Shown one piece after another: positions 33,906 through 44,141 of a stretch of DNA of 64,000 nt. The translations under genes and the position numbers were made by a program. This DNA comes from Hymenobacter norwichensis DSM 15439. Its GTDB lineage: Bacteria > Bacteroidota > Bacteroidia > Cytophagales > Hymenobacteraceae. Location: the NCBI RefSeq assembly GCF_000420705.1, contig NZ_ATVL01000006.1:1-64000 (forward strand), given 5' to 3'. The notes beneath the pieces are model-generated. The model did no database searches. It saw only the letters and a list, made by a program, of their open reading frames with translations, and had not been told where the DNA came from. Position 1 is the stretch's first letter. Each line of letters begins with the position of its first letter.

Positions 33906-35204
33906 TTACGCAACCAAACGTTGGCGCAACATCTCAATCAGGTCGTTTTTTGTGCGGATTTTTCGCTCAAAGGCCCGGATTTTTCCTTGCAGCATTTGCC
34001 GGAACGCGTCGTTGGCAGGTGCCGAACTGAGCTTGCCCAGGTTTTCTTCCAAGGTTAGCTGCTCTTGCTGGTCGTATTTGATGAAGTCGCGCAGGGCCTG
34101 CACGCGCATGGTTACCTGCTCGTCGGGCTTGGCAGTGGCGCTGTCGGGGCGCTTGCGGATGTAATGCTCCAAGGCACTCAGCTCAAACACCCGGTCGCAG
34201 GCCAGAATGAATTGCTCCCACACCCGGTCCGATTCGGGGCCGCGTACTGGGCCTACCTTCTTCCAGGCAGCTTGCAGTTCTTTGGCGCGGGCCACAGCTT
34301 CCGACATAGGCCGGTTGAGCAACTCCACCGCTTCGGCTACTAAAGCGCGCTTGCGGGTCAGGTTGTCATCGGTGGAACTGTCTTTCGACTCGTGACGCTT
34401 GCTCTCTATGTGTACTTTTAGGCGCTCGAAGAAGTGGTTGTGCGCTGCCCGAAATTGGGTCCAAAGGTCGTTAGCCTGCTTGCGCGGCAACGAGCCACCT
34501 ATTTCCTTCCAATCCTGCTGGAGCTTCTTGAGCTTGGCCGTGGTTTCCTCGAATTCATTGGAATCCTGCAACGCTTCCGACTGCCGAATCAGTGACTTGA
34601 ACTGGTCGGCGGCGCGGTTGGTCATGGCCTTCTTCTCGTTCTGGAAGGCCTTGCGCCGCACAAAAAACTCGTCGGTAGCCACCCGAAACTGGTTTTCCAG
34701 CTCGTCGGTGTGTTGCTTGTCCACCGGGCCGGTCTTGATCCAGGCCTGGCGTAACTCCTGTAGCTCGTCGCCGGCGGTGGTCCAATCCAAGGCGTTGTGC
34801 AGGGCCTGCACCTGCTGAATAAGACTGACCTTGGTGGCCAGGTTTTTTTCGCGGTTGCGGGCTACGGTCACCTTCACGGCATCCTCGGCTTCAGTGAGGC
34901 GATGAAATAGGCTCTCGAAGTCGCCGAGGGCATCGTAAGAAGCTACCTGTTCTTTCAAATGCAGGGCCTTCATCAGAAAGGAACCCTTATTTTCTGATTC
35001 TTCTATTTTCTGTAGCAAGCCTTCCACTTTGCTGCGGAAAAGCTCGAAGCGGTTGGCAAAATATACCAGCGAAGCATCGGCAGATTCTTTCACTTGCCCC
35101 ACTTTGCGGGCCGGCAGATCCATAAAGGGTTTGAGCCACACCTCGTCGCCCTCAATGTAGCCGTAGCGGCGGGCTTCTGCCAGCAGGTGGTCTTGTTGTT
35201 CCAT
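33906..35204 (-). CDS. DUF349 domain-containing coiled-coil protein
   Basis: A 432-residue soluble protein built of repeated ~70-residue helical units with conserved Trp and Lys: RQAWIKTGPVDKQHTDEL, QDWKEIGGSLPRKQANDLWT and QAAWKKVGPVRGPESDRVWE are the centres of three DUF349 repeats. Most of it is predicted coiled coil. The function of the family is unknown; it is widespread in Bacteroidota. The frame reads 44 codons further upstream, but the ATG at 35204 (MEQQDHLLAEARRYGYIEGD) is the natural start. It is divergent from ettA. Confidence 0.9.
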   Translation of the reverse strand: MEQQDHLLAEARRYGYIEGDEVWLKPFMDLPARKVGQVKESADASLVYFANRFELFRSKVEGLLQKIEESENKGSFLMKALHLKEQVASYDALGDFESLFHRLTEAEDAVKVTVARNREKNLATKVSLIQQVQALHNALDWTTAGDELQELRQAWIKTGPVDKQHTDELENQFRVATDEFFVRRKAFQNEKKAMTNRAADQFKSLIRQSEALQDSNEFEETTAKLKKLQQDWKEIGGSLPRKQANDLWTQFRAAHNHFFERLKVHIESKRHESKDSSTDDNLTRKRALVAEAVELLNRPMSEAVARAKELQAAWKKVGPVRGPESDRVWEQFILACDRVFELSALEHYIRKRPDSATAKPDEQVTMRVQALRDFIKYDQQEQLTLEENLGKLSSAPANDAFRQMLQGKIRAFERKIRTKNDLIEMLRQRLVA

Positions 35205-35583
35205 AAACTCAATAACGCGTAGGCGAATCGGGGGTGGTGGGATGAAGGGAGCGGTAGTAGTACCTAAATTGGAAAGACGTGCAAGTTTACGGCTTGTTGC
35301 AATATATGCTGCATTCCGGGGAGGGTGGCAAACCACGTAAGGGCTAGTTACCTTTGGCCGTGCCCAACTCCCAGTAAATTGCTTTTAACCGAACGTAAGG
35401 CCGGTTTGGAAGGTTGGGTGCCCTTCCAAATAAGGGGCTCGGCTCCTAAAAATAGTGAATTGAAACGGCAGATACCTCCACCATTACCCACCTACCACTT
35501 ACTTTTTCATTTATACGTGCCGGTAGGCCTGTTTTTCGCCCGGCCAGCGCGCCACTTACCATCTCACTCCTTTTCCTTTCCGC
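35205..35583. other. Divergent promoter region between the DUF349 gene and ettA
   Basis: About 379 bases without a gene. On the plus strand TACCTTTG at 35349-35356 matches TAnnTTTG, but no TTTG lies 19 bases before it and it is 228 bases from the ettA ATG, so it is weak. A TTACTTTTTC at ~35499 is another possible -7 site. Confidence 0.4.
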
Positions 35584-37251
<1,668 letters not shown>

Positions 37252-37266
37252 TTGTTATTCTGACCT

Positions 37267-37310
37267 AAAAAAGGGGGTTTCTTATCCACGGATAAGGAAC
37301 CCCCTTTTTT
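37267..37310. terminator. Two-way rho-independent terminator
   Basis: Arms of 21 bases (37267-37287 and 37290-37310) pair with one mismatch and carry A6 and T6 tracts at the outer ends, so both converging genes (ettA and the antiporter) can use it. Confidence 0.9.
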
Positions 37311-37331
37311 ATACCTATCAGTTGCGTACCC

Positions 37332-38936
37332 CTAATGCGGCATGTGACTGATTTTGGCTTCGTCGAGGTCCAACTGAGCTTCCTGGTGGCGGAGCATGTG
37401 GTCCTCGAATACATCTTGGCGGCGCAGCTCGGCCAGCTCGTCGCGCTGCACCCGCAGTACGTCGAGTAGCACGTGGTGGTAGCGTTGCAGAGCCAGGCGT
37501 TTGGTTTCATCGAAATCGAGGGCTTCGAGCAGGTTGCCGGTGCGCTGGGCTTCGGCCTGCATGCGCTGTTGCAGGGCCTTTATCAACTCGTTCTGTTCCA
37601 GGTCGGTGGAATACTGCCGGGTGAGGTGGGCGAGGGCCGCCTGCCGCAGCCGCAGCCGGATGCCCGCTTCCTGCTCTTCGGCGGGCATTTGCTCATCAAT
37701 TTTAGAGATGCCCGTGAAGCGAATAAGCAGTGGCAGCGTAAGGCCCTGGAATACCAGCGTCACGAGGATAACCACGAAGGTGATGAACAGAATCAGGTTG
37801 CGCTGCGGAAAAGCCTGCCCATTGGTCAGCAGTGGCACCGATAGCGCCGACGCCAACGACACCACGCCCCGCATACCTGCCCAACCTAGTACCAGCGGCC
37901 CCTGCCAGCCGGGGCTAGCCTCGGTACTCCGAATAGTGTAGCTCCACCACCGCGGCACAAATGCCGCCGGATACATCCACAGCAGCCGAATCAGGATGAT
38001 GATAACGCTGATGAGCAGGCCGTAGGTAATGGCTTGCTGGAGCGAGTAGTTACCCAGTCCCTCCACCGCCGTAGGGAGCTGAAGACCGATCAGAATGAAG
38101 ACCAGCCCGTTTAACACGAATCCCACGCTGGCCCACACGTTGGTGGTCTGGAGGCGGGTATTGGCATCAAACACGCGGTGCGAGTGAAACGACATCAGCA
38201 GCCCGCCGCTTACCACGGCCAACACACCCGAGAAGTGGAATTCCTCGGCTAGCAGATACATAGCGTAGGGCGCCAGAAACGTAAGTACCGTGTTGATGCT
38301 GGGGGTAGTGGGCAAGTAGCGGTGCAGCAAATAGAAGCCATGCGCCACCAGCAGCCCCACCACCACGCCCATGCCGCTCACTAGCACAAAGGTGGTAGCC
38401 GCCTGCTGCCACACAAACGTACCCGACACCACTGCTGCCAGCGCAAACCGAAACACAATCAGGCTGCTGGCATCGTTGATGAGGCTTTCCCCTTCCAGAA
38501 TGGCCGTAATGCGGCGCGGCACCTTGACACCCTTGAGCACCGAAGTAGCGGCCACGGCATCGGGCGGCGAGATGATGCCGCCCAGCAGAAACCCCAGCGG
38601 CAGCGTAAAGCCCGGAATCAGGGCCTTAGATACGTACGCCACGATGATGGACGTGAAAAACACCAGCCCAAACGCCAGCAGCCCAATCGGCCGCCGCCAG
38701 CGCCAGAAGTCGTGCCAGGAGGTGTACCAGGCAGCTTCGTAGAGCAGCGGCGGCAGAAAAATCAGAAAAATCAGGTCGGGGTCGATGACTAGGTGCGGCA
38801 AGCCCGGCAGGAAACTTAGCCCCAAGCCGCCCAGTACTAGAAAGATAGGGTAGGAGATGCGCAGCTTCTGCCCCAGCATCACGAGCAATAGCATAGCAAA
38901 CAGCAACCCCAGAATCAGCAGTATTTTTTCGTGCAT
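37332..38936 (-). CDS. Na+/H+ antiporter, CPA1 family
   Basis: A 534-residue inner-membrane protein with about twelve helices in the first 390 residues and a charged cytosolic C-terminal tail. Conserved CPA1 points include PPLLYEAAWYTSW in the fourth helix region, GGIISPPDAVAATSVLKG with the ion-binding Asp, GESLINDASSLIVFRFALA with the ND pair, and LGWAGMRGVVSLASALSVPL. It should exchange Na+ or K+ for protons to control pH and salt. The tail (~residues 400-534) is helical with many Gln and Glu and may be regulatory. The ATG at 38936 (MHEKILLILGLL) is preferred over an upstream in-frame Met. Confidence 0.94.
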   Translation of the reverse strand: MHEKILLILGLLFAMLLLVMLGQKLRISYPIFLVLGGLGLSFLPGLPHLVIDPDLIFLIFLPPLLYEAAWYTSWHDFWRWRRPIGLLAFGLVFFTSIIVAYVSKALIPGFTLPLGFLLGGIISPPDAVAATSVLKGVKVPRRITAILEGESLINDASSLIVFRFALAAVVSGTFVWQQAATTFVLVSGMGVVVGLLVAHGFYLLHRYLPTTPSINTVLTFLAPYAMYLLAEEFHFSGVLAVVSGGLLMSFHSHRVFDANTRLQTTNVWASVGFVLNGLVFILIGLQLPTAVEGLGNYSLQQAITYGLLISVIIILIRLLWMYPAAFVPRWWSYTIRSTEASPGWQGPLVLGWAGMRGVVSLASALSVPLLTNGQAFPQRNLILFITFVVILVTLVFQGLTLPLLIRFTGISKIDEQMPAEEQEAGIRLRLRQAALAHLTRQYSTDLEQNELIKALQQRMQAEAQRTGNLLEALDFDETKRLALQRYHHVLLDVLRVQRDELAELRRQDVFEDHMLRHQEAQLDLDEAKISHMPH

Positions 38937-39055
38937 GGGTAGCAGGAATAAGTTTGTGGCCAGAAAACAGCGGCCGGAAGGTAGCGGGCCAAAAGTCAAC
39001 TGTAGCAATGTCTACCGGCAGCCACCCGCAACAATAGGTAAAGCTAACTCTTGCG

Positions 39056-39063
39056 CAAACTTA
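39056..39063 (-). promoter_or_regulatory. Candidate -7 box for the antiporter
   Basis: The minus strand reads TAAGTTTG, an exact TAnnTTTG match, 120 bases before the antiporter ATG. A matching -33 box is not clear, since that place falls inside the hairpin at 39068-39114. Confidence 0.45.
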
Positions 39064-39067
39064 TAAG

Positions 39068-39114
39068 CAAAGCCCCAAGCTTGACACTATTTCAGCGTCA
39101 GGCCTGGGGCTTTG
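39068..39114 (-). terminator. Hairpin after the nuclease gene
   Basis: Two 20-base arms (39068-39087 and 39095-39114) pair with three changes around TATTTCA. It sits 32 bases after the nuclease stop on the minus strand. A U-run is weak, so termination is probable but not certain. Confidence 0.6.
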
Positions 39115-39146
39115 TATGCCTATTAGCTTCTGAACGTGGCGCAGAT

Positions 39147-39995
39147 TTACTGCGTCGGCCCCGTATCTACCCGTGCCTCTAGAGTAGCCTGCACGCCCGA
39201 CGCCACAGCAGAAAGCAAATCCAGGCCGGTAGCGGCTTCCAAGGCGTCTACGGTGGTGCGGTAGTTGCCCCAGGCCGCCCCCACCGAGTTTTGATTGGGG
39301 GCGTTAATGGCAATAACGCGGGTGCTGCTTGTTACTTCCTCCGGGTCGTGTTGGCCAGCGGGTAGCACTACTACCACCTTCCACACGCGGGCCGGTACCG
39401 TCACGCGGCCTTGGTCGATGGTGTTGTCGGCGCCCTGCGAGCCAGTGCCACCGGTACCGTAGCTACCCATGATGATGTACAATTCATTGCCGTTGCGCAC
39501 CAAAGTGCGGCAATATTCCTCCAAGTCGGCCCAGGTGCGTTGGTTGAGGTTGGGGGCCTGGGGCAGCATATTAGTCATCAGGAACGTGGCCGAGTTGCTG
39601 GCGGAACTGGCCGTGCGGTCGGCAGAAGGGCAATGGTGGCCCCTATCAAAGCCCGAGCCGGTGTAGCTGCTGGCCGTTACCTGGTACCAGCCGGCGGGCA
39701 GGGCGTTGTCGGCCCGGAAATTGTCTTGGCGGGGCGCTGTACCCAAGTCGTTGGCCGCCAAATGCCAGCTTACCCAGTTCGGAATGCCCCGGCTGCGGTG
39801 GTAGCTCAGCGCATATTCGGGCCGGGTAAGCAGGTAGTTGTTGGGCTGATTGACATCGGAAGTAGCCCCACTGGGGTTGCCCAGCGCGAGGTTCAGTGCT
39901 TCGGGGGTGGGGGCGGTGTCGTCGCAACTGGTGGCGAAAGCCAGCAGAACCACAGGCACCAGGAAACGCAAGCGGGCAGAGAAAGTACGCATCAT
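39147..39995 (-). CDS. Exported DNA/RNA non-specific endonuclease (lipoprotein)
   Basis: A 282-residue member of the beta-beta-alpha-metal nuclease family. A lipoprotein signal (MMRTFSARLRFLVPVVLLAF, then ATSC) targets it to the envelope. GSGFDRGHHCPSADRTASS contains the DRGH active site with its general-base His, FLMTNMLPQAPNLNQRTW gives the Mg-binding Asn, and LEEYCRTLVRNGNELYIIMG the next conserved block. It should cut DNA and RNA without sequence preference, for nutrition or defence. The frame opens slightly earlier; the double ATG at 39995 and 39992 is used. It lies 46 bp after the SMP-30 gene on the same strand. Confidence 0.92.
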   Translation of the reverse strand: MMRTFSARLRFLVPVVLLAFATSCDDTAPTPEALNLALGNPSGATSDVNQPNNYLLTRPEYALSYHRSRGIPNWVSWHLAANDLGTAPRQDNFRADNALPAGWYQVTASSYTGSGFDRGHHCPSADRTASSASNSATFLMTNMLPQAPNLNQRTWADLEEYCRTLVRNGNELYIIMGSYGTGGTGSQGADNTIDQGRVTVPARVWKVVVVLPAGQHDPEEVTSSTRVIAINAPNQNSVGAAWGNYRTTVDALEAATGLDLLSAVASGVQATLEARVDTGPTQ

Positions 39996-40041
39996 GGCCA
40001 AAGATACCGCCTCCACCACAACGCCGATGGTTAGCTGCCGC

Positions 40042-40965
40042 TTACTGCGCGCCTTTTACCCGCATCGGTAGTACGTACACCGCCTCCGAAGCCGTAATGA
40101 GCAGCGTCCTGCGGTTTTTGCCCCCGAAGCACACGTTGGCCGTCCACGCTTCCGGTACTGCTATGTGCTGAATTTTCTGGCCCGCAGCATTGTACACGGT
40201 TACACCTTTGCCGGTAAGGTACACATTGCCCTGGCTGTCGAGGGTCATGCCGTCGGAGCCCTGCTCCACGAACAGCTGCCGGTTGGTGAGCTGGCCGTCG
40301 GGCGCAATCTGGTAGCGGTAGGTTTTGTCGGCTTCAATGTCGGCCACGTATAGCTGCCGGCCGTCGGGGGTGCCAATGATGCCGTTGGGCTTTTGCAGCT
40401 TATCATCCACCACCGCGGGCTGCCGCTGGCCTTTAGGCAAATAGTACAGCTTCTGGCCGCCAATACCGGGGTCGGGAGCGGTACGGGTCCAGTAGTCGCG
40501 CTGGTAGTACGGGTCGGTGAAGTAAATACCGCCGCTGCTGGGGTGCACCCATAAGTCGTTGGGGCCGTTGAGGCGGTGGCCCTGTACGTCTTGCAGCAGC
40601 ACCGTCACCTTGCCGTTCGGCGCTATCGACCACAACTGGTTTTGCTCGTCGGCGCAGGCCAGCAGGTTGCCTTGCTTATCGAAGTACATTCCGTTGGCTC
40701 GGCCGGCTTTATCCAGAAACACGCTGAGCTTGCCGCTGGTATCGTACTTCCAGATTCTATTGTTGGGCTGGTCGGTGAAGAACACGTTTCCGGCCTTATC
40801 CACCGCCGGGCCTTCCGTGAACTTGAACTGCCGTGCTACCAGTTGCGGCGTGGCCGAGCCCGACAGAATGTTGCTGGTTGATGTTGTTTGGGCGTAGGCC
40901 GCCACTATGCCAGCGCCAAGTAGCACCGCACCGCCGGCCAGCAGTATGTTAAGAGAAGTAGACAT
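40042..40965 (-). CDS. Exported SMP-30/gluconolactonase-like protein
   Basis: A 307-residue six-bladed beta-propeller. A signal peptide (SLNILLAGGAVLLGAGIVAAYA) leads it to the periplasm. FTEGPAVDKAGNVFFTDQP, NGMYFDKQGNLLACADEQNQ, LNGPNDLWVHPSSGGIYFTD, KPNGIIGTPDGRQLYVAD and GSDGMTLDSQGNVYLTGKG mark the blades and hold the metal-site Glu, Asn and Asp of this family. The likely reaction is lactone hydrolysis, perhaps of a sugar acid; the substrate is unknown. The ATG at 40965 (MSTSLNILL) follows a 32-codon extension that lacks a signal sequence. It precedes the nuclease gene in the same direction. Confidence 0.9.
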   Translation of the reverse strand: MSTSLNILLAGGAVLLGAGIVAAYAQTTSTSNILSGSATPQLVARQFKFTEGPAVDKAGNVFFTDQPNNRIWKYDTSGKLSVFLDKAGRANGMYFDKQGNLLACADEQNQLWSIAPNGKVTVLLQDVQGHRLNGPNDLWVHPSSGGIYFTDPYYQRDYWTRTAPDPGIGGQKLYYLPKGQRQPAVVDDKLQKPNGIIGTPDGRQLYVADIEADKTYRYQIAPDGQLTNRQLFVEQGSDGMTLDSQGNVYLTGKGVTVYNAAGQKIQHIAVPEAWTANVCFGGKNRRTLLITASEAVYVLPMRVKGAQ

Positions 40966-41266
40966 AAGCAGACGAGTCGGGTTCGGCGTGGGCTGGCTAT
41001 TCCTATCGGCCCGCACAAAGTAAAACACCTGCTTTAACGGAAATACCAGAGAAAGGGACAAGCTCTTGTGGCTAAGCCTAAGTTTGAAGCTAGAGGATAA
41101 TGAATTGCCTGATTATGGGAATAATTTTATTGTATGTTGGCCTTAAAGAGGTTTTTTCAAGTTTTTTAGCATAGTCAATACAATTGTAGTTAATTTTAAA
41201 CCAGCGAGATACGCGCTGTAGTGCGTGTGGGGTTTCAAGTAGTGTTTCATCGTGTTCTACTAGTTT
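40966..41266. other. Divergent intergenic region, no gene
   Basis: About 301 bases between the divergent SMP-30 and beta-sandwich genes. It is AT-rich in its second half with several T-tracts (for example 41151-41168). No exact TAnnTTTG box, tRNA or repeat was found. Confidence 0.5.
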
Positions 41267-41698
41267 ATGTACCGTTTCCTGACCTTCCTTATTGGCTTCG
41301 GCCTGATGGCAATACCTGGTAAATTGCTGGCCCAGCAGACTACCACCACTGTGCCTGATTCTATGGAGCAGTCCAGCCAAATCAGCAGCTGTGAGTCGCT
41401 AACGGGTTTGATAACTGACGAAAACTACAAGCCCCTAACAGGGGCCACTTTACAACTTCAGGGTATCAATGATGCGTTCAGCACCAATTCCGAGGGGCGC
41501 TACATCATCATGCTCAACAAGCGGCCCATTCCGTTTCCTACCCGGTTGAAAGTTAGTGCGGCTGGCTATGAAACCCAGGAGTTTGCTCTCAATACCTGCA
41601 AGCCCACCGATGTGTCGCTCCGGCTGGTGCCCGGCACCATCTTCAAGCGCGACGGCCGCATCAAGAAGACCACCTCGACTGGTAAGATTAAGTACTAA
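41267..41698 (+). CDS. Exported carboxypeptidase-regulatory-like beta-sandwich protein
   Basis: A 143-residue secreted protein with a signal peptide (MYRFLTFLIGFGLMAIPGKLLAQ, cleaved after AQ) and a single beta-sandwich domain of the CarboxypepD_reg-like type: LTGLITDENYKPLTGATLQL, GINDAFSTNSEGRYIIML, LKVSAAGYETQEFAL. In TonB-linked receptors this domain is the N-terminal plug extension; here it is alone, with a basic tail (DGRIKKTTSTGKIKY). A role in binding another envelope protein is possible but unproven. It is divergent from the SMP-30 gene and converges on the LuxR-type gene across a very long palindrome. Confidence 0.82.
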   Translation: MYRFLTFLIGFGLMAIPGKLLAQQTTTTVPDSMEQSSQISSCESLTGLITDENYKPLTGATLQLQGINDAFSTNSEGRYIIMLNKRPIPFPTRLKVSAAGYETQEFALNTCKPTDVSLRLVPGTIFKRDGRIKKTTSTGKIKY

Positions 41699-41777
41699 GT
41701 AGCACGGAGTCGGGCAGTTGCTTATCCGGCAACAGGCTGAAAACAGCAAGCCCATTTCGCTGCCTGCGTGATACCAA

Positions 41778-41852
41778 TCACGGCGCATAAATCATACGGC
41801 TCGGCCATGGCTGCTTTAGCCATGGCCGAGCCGTATGATTTATGCGCCGTGA
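41778..41852. terminator. 35-base perfect palindrome, two-way terminator
   Basis: Arms 41778-41812 and 41818-41852 are perfectly complementary over 35 bases around the loop GCTTT. It fills the gap between converging genes (stops at 41698 and 41862). There is no T-run, so a structural or REP-like role is also possible. Confidence 0.75.
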
Positions 41853-41861
41853 GGATGACTG

Positions 41862-42506
41862 CTACGCCACGCCTACCCAGCCTTCGCGCATGGCCTGCAT
41901 AACCAAGCCTACCAGGGTTTTGGCACCAGCTTTTTGCAGTAGCGCCCGGCGGTGGCTTTCTACGGTGCGCACGCTCAAACACAAATGGTCGGCTATTTCT
42001 TGGTTGCAGAGGTCGGCGGTTATTAGGCGCAGTACTTCCACCTCGCGCTGGCTGAATGGGGTAGGAGGCGTGAAATTCCGGCGAGTTGCTACCGTGCCAA
42101 GCATGCCGCCCGTAGCGCCGCTGAGCAGGGGCATAACTGTGGCTACCACCATAGCCGGTGTGGAGTTGTAGGGCAGTAGAGCGTTGGTATCAGGTTGGAG
42201 CAGATGCTGCCGGAGTACTGGGGAAAGGCGCTGGCTAGCAATAACCAGAATGGGCTGGCAACTGCGTACGTTGCGCAAGCGCTGAAACAAGGTCCCCAAC
42301 GACGGCCCGGCCAGTGCACTATCCAGCACCAGCAGCGCGTAAGGCTGCTGCCGAAGTAGCGGCTCCAGCATGCAGGTGTCGGCCGTAACGCTGAAACTTA
42401 GGTCGGGCCATTGCTCGTGCAGCGTGGAAAGCAACCCTTGGCGATGCAAAGAAGGTGGTGCCGCTACCAGCACCGCCGCATTTTTCAAGCAGTCAGTAGG
42501 ATTCAT
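41862..42506 (-). CDS. LuxR-type transcriptional regulator with degenerate receiver
   Basis: A 214-residue NarL/LuxR-type regulator. The C-terminal HTH is intact: FSQREVEVLRLITADLCNQE, IADHLCLSVRTVESHRRALL. The N-terminal domain has receiver length, but the acidic pair is replaced by Ala15-Ala16 (VAAPPS in place of VDDHP), while Asp62 (LVLDSAL) remains; the conserved Lys is also not evident (ALLPYNSTP). Phosphorylation of the usual kind is therefore unlikely and it may act constitutively or bind a ligand or partner. It is divergent from a PAS kinase across 367 bases with a symmetric repeat set. Confidence 0.88.
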   Translation of the reverse strand: MNPTDCLKNAAVLVAAPPSLHRQGLLSTLHEQWPDLSFSVTADTCMLEPLLRQQPYALLVLDSALAGPSLGTLFQRLRNVRSCQPILVIASQRLSPVLRQHLLQPDTNALLPYNSTPAMVVATVMPLLSGATGGMLGTVATRRNFTPPTPFSQREVEVLRLITADLCNQEIADHLCLSVRTVESHRRALLQKAGAKTLVGLVMQAMREGWVGVA

Positions 42507-42873
42507 AGCACAAACGATAAAGAGTTGATAGAAAGCCAGGATACCGAAAAAGGCGACGAAGTATATAGCCGAAAGTAATATTAGATAAGGACTATGTCAA
42601 TACCTACTTGTAGGTATATTACAGATGAGTATTAGATAAGTATAATAATAATGTAAAACAACAAGCCGATACCGCTACTTGTTACGCCACTAGTCGCCTG
42701 CCGAAAAGCCGCTGAATCGGGGAGGCTAGTTGCTGGGTTGCCCTGCCGAACCGCGCCTTGCCGGATTTATGGGATAGTCTGGTAACTTCACCGCTTTGGT
42801 GCCGTTTCGACTTTATGCGCAGTAAGCTCTACTGTGGTAGCCCTTACTGGTTTCAACGTTTCCTTGATTGGCG
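42507..42873. promoter_or_regulatory. Divergent regulatory region with a palindrome and flanking direct repeats
   Basis: AT-rich gap between the LuxR-type gene and the PAS kinase. It holds an 18-base palindrome with a two-base centre (42600-42617, ATACCTAC arms) flanked by two identical copies of TATTAGATAAG (42579-42589 and 42630-42640). The repeats start 51 bases apart and the palindrome lies midway between them. This looks like a regulator-binding array. No gene was found. Confidence 0.6.
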
Positions 42874-43962
42874 ATGCCCGCTCCCATTATCGATTTTCAA
42901 CACCTGCTGGAAGAAATACCGTCTGTTTTCTTCGTGTACAGCTTGTCCTTGCGGTCCTTTACCTATGTGAATGCCGCTTACGAGCAGCTACTGGGGGGCA
43001 ACCCCAGCCAAGTCAACGATGAATTGCCAGGCCTGCTGGCGCGCCTGCACCCCGACGACCAGGATTACGCTGCTGACTGCTTCGAGCGGCTGGCAGCAGG
43101 GCTATTGCGCGAAGCCGTGCAAGTGCGGTTGGTTTCTGAAACCGAGCCGGAGCAGTGGCTGTGCGTGCGGGCCGCACGGCATCAAGCCCCCGATGGTACC
43201 CGCAGCATTACTGGCTTCATCGACGACATTACCGCCGAAAAAGCCACTCACCAGAACGCCGCGAAATTCAATACCAAGAAGAATTCCATCTTGGAAATTC
43301 TCTCCCACGACTTGGCCGGGCCGCTGCGCCTGATGCAGACCTTGAGCGAACAGCTAGGTGAGCAACTCCAAACCTACCCCGACCCGCGGCTGCACGAGTT
43401 AATCCGGATTATCACCACTACCTGCCGCGAAAGCACCGATTTGATTCATGATTTTGTGGACAACGAGTTCCTTGAATCATCGAATGTGAAGCTGAAGCGC
43501 GAGCGGGTGAACATGGTGGAGCGGGTAGGTATTATGGTGGATAACTACCGGCGTACCGAAGCCCGTCTGAACCTATCTTTCACCCTCGAAACTTCGGCGC
43601 CAGCTATTTACGCCAGTATCGACGAAAACAAGTTTATGCAGGTGCTCAACAACTTAGTGGGTAATGCCATCAAGTTTACCGCGGCCGGTGGGCATATTCG
43701 GGTGGGGCTGCACGAGCAGCCGGGCTACATTTTGGTGACCGTAGCCGACGACGGAGTGGGTATTCCGGAAGACTTGCAGGAAGGCCTGTTCGAGAAATTC
43801 ACCAAGGCCCGCCGCCCTGGTTTGCGCGGCGAAAAAAGCACTGGTCTGGGCATGTCCATCATCCATACCATTGTGCAGTTGCACGGCGGGCGCATCCGGT
43901 TCGAGAGCGTCGAAAAACAGGGCACCACTTTCTTTATCGAGCTGCCTTTGCTGGAAGTATAG
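42874..43962 (+). CDS. PAS-domain sensor histidine kinase
   Basis: A 362-residue soluble kinase. One PAS domain covers ~5-125 (EIPSVFFVYSLSLRSFTYVN, GLLARLHPDDQDYA). HisKA follows with ILEILSHDLAGPLRLMQTL at ~140, where His in SHDLAGPL should be phosphorylated. The ATPase domain shows VLNNLVGNAIKFTAAGGHI, VADDGVGIPEDL and KSTGLGMSIIHTI. The frame opens two codons earlier with a TTG; the ATG at 42874 is used. It lacks a receiver or membrane part, so its signal is cytoplasmic. It is divergent from a LuxR-type regulator with a degenerate receiver, which argues against a simple kinase-regulator pair. Confidence 0.92.
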   Translation: MPAPIIDFQHLLEEIPSVFFVYSLSLRSFTYVNAAYEQLLGGNPSQVNDELPGLLARLHPDDQDYAADCFERLAAGLLREAVQVRLVSETEPEQWLCVRAARHQAPDGTRSITGFIDDITAEKATHQNAAKFNTKKNSILEILSHDLAGPLRLMQTLSEQLGEQLQTYPDPRLHELIRIITTTCRESTDLIHDFVDNEFLESSNVKLKRERVNMVERVGIMVDNYRRTEARLNLSFTLETSAPAIYASIDENKFMQVLNNLVGNAIKFTAAGGHIRVGLHEQPGYILVTVADDGVGIPEDLQEGLFEKFTKARRPGLRGEKSTGLGMSIIHTIVQLHGGRIRFESVEKQGTTFFIELPLLEV

Positions 43963-44049
43963 GGCTAACGGGCAGCACTACAGTAATTTGGCAGAAGCCA
44001 GCGGGCCGGCGCTGATATACTGGACCTTGGGCTTTCGTGCACCGGTTCG

Positions 44050-44080
44050 TTTATTGATTCAGGCAGGATACGTACTTTTG
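44050..44080 (+). promoter_or_regulatory. Bacteroidota-type promoter of the cupin gene
   Basis: TTTA (44050-44053), a 19-base spacer and TACTTTTG (44073-44080) fit the TTTG/TAnnTTTG pattern with a single change. The cupin ATG lies 62 bases downstream. Confidence 0.55.
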
Positions 44081-44141
44081 GCGCTGGCAAGGTGAGATAC
44101 GCCCCGTGCAGTAGTGCCTTCATCCCATCATCAACCCGAGT

